NCBI GenBank assembly: GCA_004124875.1
Contig: SCKJ01000001.1
Location: 434,001-498,000 of the forward strand
Reading direction: 5' to 3'
Length of the DNA stretch: 64,000 nucleotides
DNA from: Fidelibacterota bacterium
GTDB taxonomy: Bacteria > Fidelibacterota > Marinisomatia > SCGC-AAA003-L08 > TS1B11
In this document: positions 8,874-17,490 of the stretch, in pieces
Numbering within the stretch: the first letter of the stretch is position 1
How the letters are laid out: every line of letters starts with the position of its first letter
Translations under genes and position numbers: made by a program
The notes under the pieces: model-generated
Database searches by the model: none
Told to the model about the DNA's origin: nothing
Seen by the model: the letters and a program-made list of their open reading frames with translations, nothing else

Positions 8874-10094
8874 CTAGCCGGCCGAATTGACCAGTGCCGT
8901 GAAATCCGATCCGGTGGGGTGCTGAAAAACTTGCAGGCCGAAATGGGGCAGCACGGCCAGCAGGTGGTCAAAAATGTCGGCCTGGATGCTTTCATACCGC
9001 GCCCAATTCGTATCGCTGGTAAATGCGTACACTTCGATGGGCAGTCCATCTGGTCCCGAATCGAGCTGCCGCACAAGGAGTGTCATATCCTGATGGATGT
9101 CGGGATGATGGCGCAGGTAGGCTTCGATGTAGGCCCGGAATGTCCCCAGGTTCGTCAGCCGCCGGCCGTTGATCAGCAGCTCGTCGCCAATGTTATGCTC
9201 GCTGTTGTACGCGGCAACTTCGGTACGCTTTCGCCGGATGTACGGGCCGAGGAGGTCAATCTGCGCGAAACGGTCCAGGGTCTTCTCATCGCACAATTTT
9301 ATGGATGACATGTCGAGGAAAATGGCGCGCTTGATGCGCCGCCCGCCACTCTGGCTCATACCGCGCCAGTTTTTAAATGAGCCGTCAATCAGCTTGGCCG
9401 TGGGAATGACCGTGACGGTTTTATCCCAATTCTGCACTTTGATGGTGTGCAGGGCAATGTCGATCACGTCCCCATCCGCGCCGAAGGCCGGCATCTCTAT
9501 CCAGTCGCCCACCTGCACCAGATTGGTGGAACTGATCTGCAGGGAAGCGACAAATGACAGGATGGTGTCCCGGAAGACCAGCAGCAACACGGCCGTGAGG
9601 GCGCCCAGGCCGCTGATCAGCACCCACGGAGAGCGGCCGACCAGGATGGCCATGATCACCAGCGCGCCGAATATATACAGGATCAATTTGGCTACCTGGA
9701 CATAGCTTTTCACGCCGAACCGCTTGCCATAGCCGGAATGTTCCAGATAGTCGCCTATGGCGCTGAATGTCGCCCCTGTGCTGATAACCACAATCCAGGC
9801 GATGACGGCCATAATGAGCTGCCGCGCCGCGCCGCTGAACACAGGTAGCAGATAGGCAAAATTGTACAGAATCAGGGCCGGAACAAGGATGCTGAGCCGG
9901 CTGAACACCGAGCGGCTGAACAACATATCGTCCAGCTGCGTGCCACTGCGAGTAATGATGCGCTTCAGAGCACGGTTAATGACCAGGCGGGTAACGAAGA
10001 AGGCCCCCCAGGCAACGGCGATGGCTGCGGCCAGACCCAAAAAGGTCCCGATGGTCGGATATTGATTCAGCCAATTTTGTATAGGGGTTTGCAT
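8874..10094 (-). CDS. MscS-family mechanosensitive channel, YbdG type
   Basis: A 406-residue inner-membrane protein with several N-terminal hydrophobic helices, then the MscS pore and beta-domain region (VGDWIEMPAFGADGDVIDI, VQNWDKTVTVIPT). After it comes FKNWRGMSQSGGRRIKR, a signature of the YbdG/MscM branch. Such channels open under osmotic downshock and release solutes. The C-terminal cytosolic domain appears complete. The start was taken at ATG 10094; an in-frame TTG at 10136 would add 14 residues and neither has a strong ribosome-binding site. It is convergent with the methyltransferase and divergent from the OmpA-like gene. Confidence 0.88.
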   Translation of the reverse strand: MQTPIQNWLNQYPTIGTFLGLAAAIAVAWGAFFVTRLVINRALKRIITRSGTQLDDMLFSRSVFSRLSILVPALILYNFAYLLPVFSGAARQLIMAVIAWIVVISTGATFSAIGDYLEHSGYGKRFGVKSYVQVAKLILYIFGALVIMAILVGRSPWVLISGLGALTAVLLLVFRDTILSFVASLQISSTNLVQVGDWIEMPAFGADGDVIDIALHTIKVQNWDKTVTVIPTAKLIDGSFKNWRGMSQSGGRRIKRAIFLDMSSIKLCDEKTLDRFAQIDLLGPYIRRKRTEVAAYNSEHNIGDELLINGRRLTNLGTFRAYIEAYLRHHPDIHQDMTLLVRQLDSGPDGLPIEVYAFTSDTNWARYESIQADIFDHLLAVLPHFGLQVFQHPTGSDFTALVNSAG

Positions 10095-10273
10095 CGATGT
10101 AGTGGTCAAACTAAGGCCTGGTGGCCCTGAAATCAAGCGGCTTCAAAGTTCAGCTTGGTGGCCGGATGTGACATTTCGGCTTGAGCCGCGGGAGAAATTA
10201 TCCTATGTTTGCAGGAAAATGGGTTGTTCATTCAGAGCAGGTCAGATCATCAGGTAATGAAAGGGGAAAAGTG

Positions 10274-11311
10274 ATGAGGGCGACGACGAGATTCGGTATC
10301 ATGGGGTTCGCGCTGCTGGCGGTGAGCGGCTGTGTCACCACCGGTAAATTCCGCGCCAAGGAAGACGAGGCGCGCCGCTATCAGACCGAGGTGGCGGAAC
10401 TGGCGCGCCAGCATCAGGCCACGCTCGGCGAACTAAGCAGCACCGGCGCCCAGCTTGATGAGCAGACCGCAGCCAGAACTGTGCTGGAGCGCGACACCAC
10501 GCGGCTGCGCAGCACCATCGCCAGTCTGGAAGCCAACAATGCCGACTTGGCCGCCACCCTGCGCGCGAGCAATACCGAGAAAGACGTACTGATTGCCGCC
10601 ATGACCCAGGCCCGGCAGCAGCAGGATGACGTCATCGGTGATCTGCGGCAGGACCTGTCTGAAGCGGATGCGGAGATTGAGCAGCTGGAGGCCGACCTGG
10701 AAGAGCTGGGCAAACAGAGCAAGGAGACCCTGGCGGAGGTGGATGCCAACTACCTGGATCTGGTTGCCGGGCTGCAGAATGAGATTTCCGAAGGTGAAAT
10801 CGTCATTACATCACTCAAGGACAAACTGACGGTCAATATCGTGGATCAGGTGCTGTTCCAGTCGGGTCAGGCATCGGTGAAAGAGGAAGGCCAGCATGTG
10901 CTCGCCAGCCTGGCTGTCGTATTGAAGGCAATTTCGGCGAAGCAGATCCAGATCATCGGCCACACAGACAACGTGCCCATTGGCCGCCGCCTGCGGGCGC
11001 TGTATCCCTCCAACTGGGAGCTCTCAGCGGCGCGGGCAACCCATGTGGCCCGCTTCATGATTGACGACCTCGGTCTCGATCCGCGCCATATCTCCGTCGC
11101 GGGATTTGGGGAGTTCCGTCCGGTGGCCACCAATACGACGGATGAAGGGCGTCAGCGCAACCGCCGCATTGAGATCATCCTGCTCCCTTTCGAGGAGCCG
11201 CCGTTTCTGGAAGTGCCGCCAAGCGCCGCGGCTGATTCCGCCGCGATGGCCGACAGCCTGATGGCGCCGACAGACGACGTCCAGGCAGTTGACAGCACAG
11301 CGGTAGATTGA
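10274..11311 (+). CDS. OmpA/Pal-type peptidoglycan-binding lipoprotein with coiled coil
   Basis: A 345-residue lipoprotein. The signal ends in the lipobox AVSGC, so Cys at about residue 19 should be lipidated. Residues 30-180 form a long Ala/Glu/Gln-rich coiled coil. The C-terminal half is an OmpA domain: HTDNVPIG, YPSNWELSAARA and GQRNRRIE-type residues (GRQRNRRIEIIL) that bind peptidoglycan. A short Ala/Asp-rich tail follows. It probably tethers the outer membrane to the cell wall, or serves as a MotB-like stator fragment. The start at 10274 was chosen because AAGGGG lies just upstream and the signal peptide begins there; an earlier in-frame start at 10181 would bury it. Confidence 0.87.
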   Translation: MRATTRFGIMGFALLAVSGCVTTGKFRAKEDEARRYQTEVAELARQHQATLGELSSTGAQLDEQTAARTVLERDTTRLRSTIASLEANNADLAATLRASNTEKDVLIAAMTQARQQQDDVIGDLRQDLSEADAEIEQLEADLEELGKQSKETLAEVDANYLDLVAGLQNEISEGEIVITSLKDKLTVNIVDQVLFQSGQASVKEEGQHVLASLAVVLKAISAKQIQIIGHTDNVPIGRRLRALYPSNWELSAARATHVARFMIDDLGLDPRHISVAGFGEFRPVATNTTDEGRQRNRRIEIILLPFEEPPFLEVPPSAAADSAAMADSLMAPTDDVQAVDSTAVD

Positions 11312-11329
11312 TGGCTGGGGAGGGGCTGC

Positions 11330-12343
11330 CTAGAAGTGCTTCACCAACCCAAACAAATGCCCGCCGATGCTGTTGGGCAGCGCCAGGAAACTGAGGGTGT
11401 AGCTGAACTCGGTATCGAGGATGATGGCGGCAAGTCTGCTGGACCTGCGGGGCGCCAACCGGTAGCCGATGCCGCCGGTGATGTTCTGCATCGTGGCCTT
11501 CCCTGAATCGGAGAAGAAGGAACTCAGCTGTATGCGCGTATCCAGGCGCGAATCAAAGAATGACTGCCCCACCCCAAGCTGGAAGCCAAAGGTCGTTATT
11601 GCGGCAGTAGTGTCGCCATTTTCGATTATATTTTTGCCGACATAGCCGGCGCCGGGAAGGATATTGACGGCAACCCGCGTGCCAAAATTGGTCACCGTGC
11701 TGTACCCGATGACGAACCGCGGCACATAAACGTCAGCGCTATCCCCGCTTAAAAAGATATCATGCATGTAGACTGATATCCGGTGCGCGCCAAGGTTGAC
11801 GATGGCGCCTGCCTCAAGCATAAGGGCCTGAACCCGGATTCCTTGGCCCGACTGGGTGGTGTCGGCAGACGAGTCGAAAACAAAGACACTGTCGACCTTC
11901 CGGTTCAGGGCTGCGCCAACGGCAAATGAAAGGCCTTCGGACGGGCCGCCACTGCCAAAGCCAAGTCCGTAAGCAAGACGGAAAAATGATTTTTCACGGT
12001 ACTCATCGTCAGCAGTATCGTGTGTTTGGTTTCCACTGGAGATGGCAAAATTGGGGGCCGCCAGCGTTATATGGTGGCCCGAGCCGGTGACGGTGGTCGC
12101 CAGATCAAATGAAATGTGATTATCAGTCGTAAAGGCGAGACCGGCGGGGTTGTCGAACGGAGAAAATATGGCCAGAGTGTTGAAGGCGGAGCCTAGCGTG
12201 AACGTAGATTTCCTGCCAAAGTACTCGAAATCTCTGCTGATAAGATCCTTGGTTGACTGCCCAATAACCGGCTTAGGAGCCAGGATGAGCATCCATGCTA
12301 CGGCTATCAGGATTCGGGTGGATTTGATGTTGGTGAGGGTCAT
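11330..12343 (-). CDS. Predicted outer-membrane protein of unknown function
   Basis: A 337-residue protein with a clear signal peptide (basic residues, then ILIAVAWMLILAPKPVIG) and a body of alternating aromatic and polar residues and glycines typical of a beta-barrel (for example TFGFQLGVGQSFFDSRLDTRIQL). I recognise no specific family. It is the last gene of a three-gene minus-strand run, starting six bases after the stop of the preceding barrel gene, with no Shine-Dalgarno box, which suggests translational coupling. It ends about 20 bases from the convergent OmpA-like gene. Confidence 0.7.
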   Translation of the reverse strand: MTLTNIKSTRILIAVAWMLILAPKPVIGQSTKDLISRDFEYFGRKSTFTLGSAFNTLAIFSPFDNPAGLAFTTDNHISFDLATTVTGSGHHITLAAPNFAISSGNQTHDTADDEYREKSFFRLAYGLGFGSGGPSEGLSFAVGAALNRKVDSVFVFDSSADTTQSGQGIRVQALMLEAGAIVNLGAHRISVYMHDIFLSGDSADVYVPRFVIGYSTVTNFGTRVAVNILPGAGYVGKNIIENGDTTAAITTFGFQLGVGQSFFDSRLDTRIQLSSFFSDSGKATMQNITGGIGYRLAPRRSSRLAAIILDTEFSYTLSFLALPNSIGGHLFGLVKHF

Positions 12344-12348
12344 TTTAG

Positions 12349-13152
12349 TCAGTTGATGAAGTAGGCCAACCGAATGCCCAGCTTCCTTTCGGCTGGCAGC
12401 TCATCATTTAGCCCGTATTCCGAGTCAAACCGCAGCCATGTCTCCAGATTGAGGCTGTCTGTCCAGCGATAGACGGTCGTAATGGCGAAGAACGACTCCT
12501 CCTTCTTCTTCAGGTTCTCCGTGACACCACCCCAGCTCCCTTCCAGATGGAGGCGGATGGGTCCTGAATGCAGGTAATTTTCATCTTCGGCGCCGAAGAA
12601 TATTGAAAGTCCGGCGAAACCATGAAAAGTGGTCAGTTTGGTGGCGACGCCTGTATGGATGGTGGTATGGGTTCCAAAGAGTCTCAAATGCTTGTCGTAA
12701 GTGTAAAACACGCCGTAAGGAAGCGCAAATCCCGCTGCCACGGCGGTCCTGCCCTCGGTTTCGCGATACGATACCAGCTGATATTTTGCCGAAGGAATGA
12801 GAATGGGGATGCCGACACTATCCTGAGCCGCGACGCCATTTTTTAAGTTGGCGTATAGGTAAGTGCTCGTTAGGCTAACCTCCCATTTTCCGCTTTTGCC
12901 GGTATATCCGATCTGGAATGAATGGGGGTCGAGGGATATACTCTCTTTGATGGCCGGTTTGGACGAATAGCTGAGCGCCACGGTCCCAGGGACCTGCAAC
13001 GTTGAAGTGGGAATAAAGGAAAGTCCCGTCACGCCGAAATAGGAGTTGCTGGCTTGGCCCATGAGGGTCGTTGCGGCAACGGCTATCCCGAGGAGTACCT
13101 GCAGCAGTGGGCGGCTGCGGTGAGTTTGGGGCTGATGTTGGTGCAAATGCAT
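12349..13152 (-). CDS. Predicted outer-membrane barrel protein (YjbH-like N-terminus)
   Basis: A 267-residue exported protein: a His/Arg-rich start, the hydrophobic LLQVLLGIAVAATTLMGQ signal, then GVTGLSFIPTSTLQVPGTVAL. The latter resembles the opening of YjbH/YbjH-type outer-membrane proteins ('G.TG..F.PTA....G'). The rest alternates hydrophobic and polar residues as in a barrel and ends with an aromatic residue pair (YFIN). It follows the PEGA protein by a single base and precedes the next barrel by five, so the three genes form one operon. The export prediction is good; the family link is tentative. Confidence 0.65.
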   Translation of the reverse strand: MHLHQHQPQTHRSRPLLQVLLGIAVAATTLMGQASNSYFGVTGLSFIPTSTLQVPGTVALSYSSKPAIKESISLDPHSFQIGYTGKSGKWEVSLTSTYLYANLKNGVAAQDSVGIPILIPSAKYQLVSYRETEGRTAVAAGFALPYGVFYTYDKHLRLFGTHTTIHTGVATKLTTFHGFAGLSIFFGAEDENYLHSGPIRLHLEGSWGGVTENLKKKEESFFAITTVYRWTDSLNLETWLRFDSEYGLNDELPAERKLGIRLAYFIN

Positions 13153-13153
13153 G

Positions 13154-14833
13154 TCAGAGGCCTGTCGTCAGATATAGTGCAATGATCAACGACATCGACA
13201 GCAGCGTTGAAGTGGCATAATTCCGCGGCTTGGCAAATTGATGGGAAACGTCCGCCTGCTGATCGGGAGCGACGGTGACTTCCTGCTCGCTTGAGGCGTA
13301 CGGCAACTTCATGCTGATGACATATTGCCCCCGGTCCACATCCACAATGTTGATGGGTGAGCGGCCCACAAAGGCACCATCCAGGTAGACCCGGGCGTTG
13401 GCAGGGGAAGAAATCACATAGATATTGCCCGGTTTTTCCTGCAGGTCCCGGGTGATTTCCGACAAACTCTCCGGGCGGACATTCACAATCACTTTGGAGG
13501 GGAAATAGTTTTCCTTTTCCAGCGACAGGGTGTAAGCGCCTACGATGGTCTCAAAATTGAAGACCGGTGTGGTGCCAATCATTTTGCGGGGTCCGCCAGC
13601 GTTGTTGGTCATGTAGACGGAGGCCTTATCGGGCCGGGAGGCGATGCTCAGCCGTCCGACTTGGGGCACCAGTTCGGCGTCGATTTCTCTGCGTTCGTTT
13701 GGCGCCAGCAAGATTGAACCAACCCATTCATTGTAATTTTGCCGCGTGATCCTCAGCACCACCTCTCCGGGTGTCAGGTTGCTCAACGTAACCGGTGTCG
13801 TGCCCCTCTGCCGGCCCATAAAGTAGACCGCTGCCCCTTGCGGGTTGGAATCGACAATGAGCATGGCAGGCTGGACTTCCAGGGTCACCTTTACATCGGT
13901 AGGCTGGAAACTGCGCACAACCACTTTGCGGGTCCACTCCTTATAGGTTTCCTTCGTGATGCGCAGTTCGTGCTCGCCTTCCGCGACTTCCTTCAGTGTC
14001 ACTGGCGTATGCCCCACAAGTTTATTGTCGAGGTAGACTTCTGCGTCCGTGGGCTCGGAGCTGATGGTCATAGAGCCCGGCCTTGCAATCAGCGGAATGT
14101 TCAGCTTCTGGGTCATCTTGGGCGACACTTCAATATGGTCCCGCCATTCCACATAGCCGCCGGCCATGACTTTAATCTCGTACCGGCCTTCGATAAGGTT
14201 GGTCATCTTTACCGGCTGCATCGCAGCAGTGGTGCCAATATAGAGACCATCAAGGTAGACCTCCGCGCCGGCGGGGATGGAGTTGATCTCCAGGTTGCCC
14301 ATCCACGGGCGCAGATAGTTGTGCAGCATATTTTTAACCAGCACCACCGTGGCCTTGCGGATGTCGGCCAAATTGCTGGTCTGCACGAAATTTGTTTCCG
14401 CGACTCTGGAAGAACGAATGTCGACCATGCGGGCGTCAATGTGGATGGTATTTTCCAGGTAGGCGATCTCGCCGAGTAGCAGCACTTCCACATCCAGGAC
14501 GTCAATCAGTTTCCGCGACGTGCTTTGAGTCAGACCCAGCTCAACGAGGTTTTTTTCATCAATGACCGCGCGCAGCTGATTGCGTTCGATGGCCACGTAA
14601 TTGGAATTGTTGCGGATCTCCGTAACGATCATGGCCGTCACCGCCTCCGCGAGGCCCATATCTCTCACTTTTTTACTGGCGGATTGGAACGGCAACACTG
14701 CTATGCGCGGTTTTTTTCGAAAGTTTTGCGCGTCGGCAGATTGCGATTGCAACGGAGCGCTGGTGGCGTGGAGACCTGAAGCAAAAGTGAGCAGCAAGCC
14801 GGTGACCACTGCGGTAGACAAGGCTTTCTTCAT
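13154..14833 (-). CDS. CsgG/FlgO-like N-domain plus PEGA-repeat surface protein
   Basis: A 559-residue exported protein. After a signal peptide (residues 1-24) comes a CsgG-like domain (RIAVLPFQS, then IVTEIRNNSNYVAIERNQL and VLLLGEI, about residues 40-175), the fold used by curli secretion lipoproteins. Then follow five PEGA repeats of 70-80 residues (NSIPAGAEVYLDGLYIGTT, SSEPTDAEVYLDNKLVGHTP, DSNPQGAAVYFMG and two more). A hydrophobic C-terminus (TLLSMSLIIALYLTTG) may anchor it. It heads an operon with two outer-membrane proteins and probably takes part in envelope assembly or in recognising surface polymers. GGGGG lies just before the ATG. The upstream 14,834-14,960 stretch is A+T-rich and probably holds the promoter. 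Confidence 0.82.
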   Translation of the reverse strand: MKKALSTAVVTGLLLTFASGLHATSAPLQSQSADAQNFRKKPRIAVLPFQSASKKVRDMGLAEAVTAMIVTEIRNNSNYVAIERNQLRAVIDEKNLVELGLTQSTSRKLIDVLDVEVLLLGEIAYLENTIHIDARMVDIRSSRVAETNFVQTSNLADIRKATVVLVKNMLHNYLRPWMGNLEINSIPAGAEVYLDGLYIGTTAAMQPVKMTNLIEGRYEIKVMAGGYVEWRDHIEVSPKMTQKLNIPLIARPGSMTISSEPTDAEVYLDNKLVGHTPVTLKEVAEGEHELRITKETYKEWTRKVVVRSFQPTDVKVTLEVQPAMLIVDSNPQGAAVYFMGRQRGTTPVTLSNLTPGEVVLRITRQNYNEWVGSILLAPNERREIDAELVPQVGRLSIASRPDKASVYMTNNAGGPRKMIGTTPVFNFETIVGAYTLSLEKENYFPSKVIVNVRPESLSEITRDLQEKPGNIYVISSPANARVYLDGAFVGRSPINIVDVDRGQYVISMKLPYASSEQEVTVAPDQQADVSHQFAKPRNYATSTLLSMSLIIALYLTTGL

Positions 14834-15402
14834 TTTCCCCCAATAATGGATTGACTGTGGGGAGTTTAAGCTTAAATGTTGATTATATCAAAATATTCCG
14901 CTGAAATTTATCATTATGACGATATATTAATTTCCAATGAAAAATTTATAATGACGTGTATTCCGGGGTCTGCAGCTATTGTAGTTGAGAGAATAGGGGC
15001 GGCCCCGGGGGAATTTGAGGGCAGTCAGGGCTTCCCGCCGGGACCTTGGGCATACATGTCTGCGAGGACAGTCAGGAGCACCAAAAGGGTCGATTTAAAA
15101 AGCGTGGCCGGGGATCTTGCCGCGGAAGATCTCATGATCGGCTCCGGCGCCATTAATTCTGATCCTAATCTACCCCTGTCGCTCGCCGTGCGCCGTGACG
15201 AATATCACCCGCTGGAGTCGCATGTGATCCCCGCCACATTGGAGGCGGGCCGGCAGTGTGCCTTAGGCATGGTATCCGGCCGTATCCCACCGTTAAATTT
15301 TCGGTCGGCCAGGGAGCGGTAAATTACAGGAGTCCACTTGCCGGAGAGGGGAGCCGTTCCAGTCGGAGGCGGTCCGGATATGTAAAGGGAGACGAATTGG
15401 AG
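14834..15402. other. Intergenic region, no gene seen
   Basis: A divergent spacer between the PEGA operon and msrA. The first 120 bases are strongly A+T-rich and probably hold promoters. The rest is open in one plus-strand frame (14,876-15,322), but that translation has no domain, no ribosome-binding site and a composition unlike its neighbours, so I do not call it a gene. Confidence 0.5.
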
Positions 15403-15966
15403 ATGGACAACACTCAAGCGGTGCCCAATGATAAAATGCAGACTGCCACCTTGGGGGGCGGCTGTTTCTGGTGCCTCGAGCCGATCTTTTCCGCACTGGC
15501 AGGTGTCGGGCAGGTGCAAGCAGGTTACAGCGGCGGCCAGACTGAAAATCCCACCTACAAAGAGGTCTGCACCGGCACTACAGGCCACGCCGAAGTGGTG
15601 CAGATAATATTCGATCCGGCCAAAGTTTCCTATGCCACGCTGCTGGAGGTGTTTTTCACCATCCACGACCCCACCACCTTAAACCGGCAGGGGGCCGATA
15701 CTGGCACACAGTATCGCTCAGCTGTTTTTTATCACGATAGTCCGCAGCAAACAGTGGCGAAAACGGTTATGGACGGCTTGAGCAAGATGGGGCTCTGGGA
15801 TGATCCCATTGTGACGGAACTGTCGCCATTTGATAAATTTTACACGGCCGAAAATGTTCACCAGGGCTATTTTGAGGCCAACGGCAAAGAACCCTACTGC
15901 CAGATGGTCATCGCCCCGAAAGTGGTCAAATTCCGGCAGAAATTTACGTCGCTGCTGAAAAGCTGA
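15403..15966 (+). CDS. msrA: Peptide methionine-S-sulfoxide reductase MsrA
   Basis: A 187-residue cytoplasmic enzyme that reduces the S form of methionine sulfoxide in proteins. The catalytic GCFWC motif is at residues 20-24 with the nucleophilic Cys at 21. Other family blocks follow: GYSGG, GHAEVVQIIFDP, the QYRSAVFYHD substrate-binding region and YFEANG near the end. Length and order match single-domain MsrA; no MsrB domain is fused. The start at 15,403 is favoured by AAAGGGAG about eleven bases upstream; upstream in-frame codons show no family similarity. It stands as a single gene. Confidence 0.95.
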   Translation: MDNTQAVPNDKMQTATLGGGCFWCLEPIFSALAGVGQVQAGYSGGQTENPTYKEVCTGTTGHAEVVQIIFDPAKVSYATLLEVFFTIHDPTTLNRQGADTGTQYRSAVFYHDSPQQTVAKTVMDGLSKMGLWDDPIVTELSPFDKFYTAENVHQGYFEANGKEPYCQMVIAPKVVKFRQKFTSLLKS

Positions 15967-16136
15967 GACCTGATCCGCACTGTCGCTGAAGCGCCGTTCC
16001 CCTTCCACAAACGCAAAGGAATCATCAATAATCTGCCGCGGAATCCGTTCCGTAGGCAACCTTTTCGAGTTATGCGCCGTCTAACTGTCAGAATTGGAAA
16101 AATTGACGGTTTTAAATCTTAGAAGGGATCAAAATC

Positions 16137-16505
16137 ATGAAAAAGCTAGCCGTTCTATTAACGCTCGCACTCACTGCCAGTTTAACGGCGGTGGCCTTCG
16201 ATGTTGAAGTGCATTTGCCGGGCAGCGTCGAGTCGAACCTGTCCACCACGGTGACCTTAAGCGTGGCGGAAGGGCTGTCTGCCCGCAGCTTCGATGAAGC
16301 GCTCTGGACCGCCCTGGGCAATGTCGCCAACATCGAGTACCAGCTGCCGGAGAACCTGACCACCCTGGATGTGGAGATTCGCGCCGGTGTATATGTCCCC
16401 CAGACGATGCACCTCATATTCGAGCGCGACGATTTTCAGCAGTTGATAGCGGGTCTGGTGAGTCCGGCAATGTTCCTGCGCGAGAGCGTAGAGATCACCT
16501 TTTAA
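16137..16505 (+). CDS. Small exported protein of unknown function
   Basis: A 122-residue protein with a classic signal peptide (KKLAVLLTLALTASLTAVAF) and a compact mature part of about 100 residues containing alternating beta-like stretches (VTLSVAEGLSARSF, HLIFERDDF). It has one strong ribosome-binding site (AGAAGGGATC before the ATG). I recognise no family and see no lipobox. It is monocistronic between msrA and two GC-rich hairpins. A periplasmic location is inferred. Confidence 0.65.
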   Translation: MKKLAVLLTLALTASLTAVAFDVEVHLPGSVESNLSTTVTLSVAEGLSARSFDEALWTALGNVANIEYQLPENLTTLDVEIRAGVYVPQTMHLIFERDDFQQLIAGLVSPAMFLRESVEITF

Positions 16506-16514
16506 TCTTATCCA

Positions 16515-16580
16515 GGGACGCCGCGACAGCGTCCCAGCTCACCCCTAATGGCGTCCCGCAGGCCCCGGCACGACCGGGGC
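16515..16580 (+). terminator. Two GC-rich hairpins, possible terminator
   Basis: Stem GGGACGC/GCGTCCC (16515-16521 with 16529-16535) is followed by stem GCCCCGG/CCGGGGC (16562-16568 with 16574-16580). They lie directly after the small exported protein gene. The T tract is poor (TTGTTGCGTT), so termination is likely but not certain. Confidence 0.45.
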
Positions 16581-16721
16581 TTGTTGCGTTGTCCAGCCAA
16601 CCTTTTGCCGGCTCGCTGTCAAGGCCCATCTCGAAGCCATAGGATTGCCGACTAGGGTATTGGGGCGTAATCTGCGTCTCCGCGGAGAAGCGTCCCTACG
16701 AGCGATTTGTTGGGCGGCACT

Positions 16722-17099
16722 TTAATATGGCAGATCGTCTGGGTGCACATCCTTGTGGTCAGGCTCAGGGTCCTGGCTGAATTTAACAGTTTCGATCGTT
16801 TCCTGGCCCTCTAACAGGGCTTTTGCAACCCGATGCATGCCATCCATAACGCGGCCGTCCGAAGACAGAATTATTGGGTATCTCAAATCAGTCTCTTCAA
16901 TCAAGCGCATATGTTCCACAATTGCTCGGCATGTCGATTTACCATCCTTGTCACCAAACCAAATTGTCTCATCTATTTCTCGGATAGAATCGAGCTTCAC
17001 CCTTTCGCGTTCAAAATTCTTTGTTAACGTTACTAAGCGGTCAACGTCCCACGCGTAATAACCTTGCCTAGATGGACGAAAGTAATACTGTTTTCTCAA
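16722..17099 (-). CDS. ParB-like nuclease-fold domain protein
   Basis: A 125-residue protein whose second half, YPIILSSDGRVMDGMHRVAKALLEG, matches the ParB/sulfiredoxin-like pattern (strand, Gly, 'DGMHR', helix). The N-terminal part (YYFRPSRQGYYAWDVDRLV) is Tyr/Arg-rich. There is no signal peptide and no helix-turn-helix, so it is a stand-alone ParB-like domain rather than a partition protein. Its start is TTG, without a strong Shine-Dalgarno box. It is flanked by TGTTAGGCGGCA upstream and TGCCGCCCAACA downstream, edges that resemble the core sites of integron cassettes. Function unknown. Confidence 0.65.
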   Translation of the reverse strand: MRKQYYFRPSRQGYYAWDVDRLVTLTKNFERERVKLDSIREIDETIWFGDKDGKSTCRAIVEHMRLIEETDLRYPIILSSDGRVMDGMHRVAKALLEGQETIETVKFSQDPEPDHKDVHPDDLPY

Positions 17100-17490
17100 T
17101 TGCGAATTACCCTGTTTTGCCGCCTAACACCTCTTTACGTGGCTTCCGCATAACATGCATCGAATGCCTGTCAGTGGCCATGTCATTGCAGGGCCATTGA
17201 AGCCTGTTCCTGTCATACTATTTGCCGGCTAGGAGAAACGTCAAGGGCCACCCAAAGTTAGGGGATCGCGCTTGTCGTTACAATATTAAGGGATTTTTCA
17301 CTGCCACCTGGCGGTTCAGTTTGCCTACAGGCCTGTTTAGGCGCAACCCGCACGCGGCGGGGCGAACGGATCAGGATTCGTCCAGAATGACCCAGGTCGT
17401 GTCGGCCTCCAGATACGTGAGATAGGTTGGCGAGGGGGACGGCCCGATGCTCCTTGCCAGGCTCCGTCCGGTTGCACCGAGAGGCGCAGT
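17100..17490. other. Intergenic region, no gene seen
   Basis: A 390-base spacer between the ParB-like gene and the desaturase. Apart from the GCCTAAC cassette-like core at its left edge I see no conserved open frame, terminator or operator. Confidence 0.5.

Noticed and set aside
13739-14479. 246-codon plus-strand frame antisense to the PEGA gene
   Set aside because: No ribosome-binding site and a His-rich, low-information product; the PEGA repeats on the other strand explain the open frame.
14876-15322. 148-codon open frame before msrA
   Set aside because: No ribosome-binding site, no domain and odd composition; treated as spacer.
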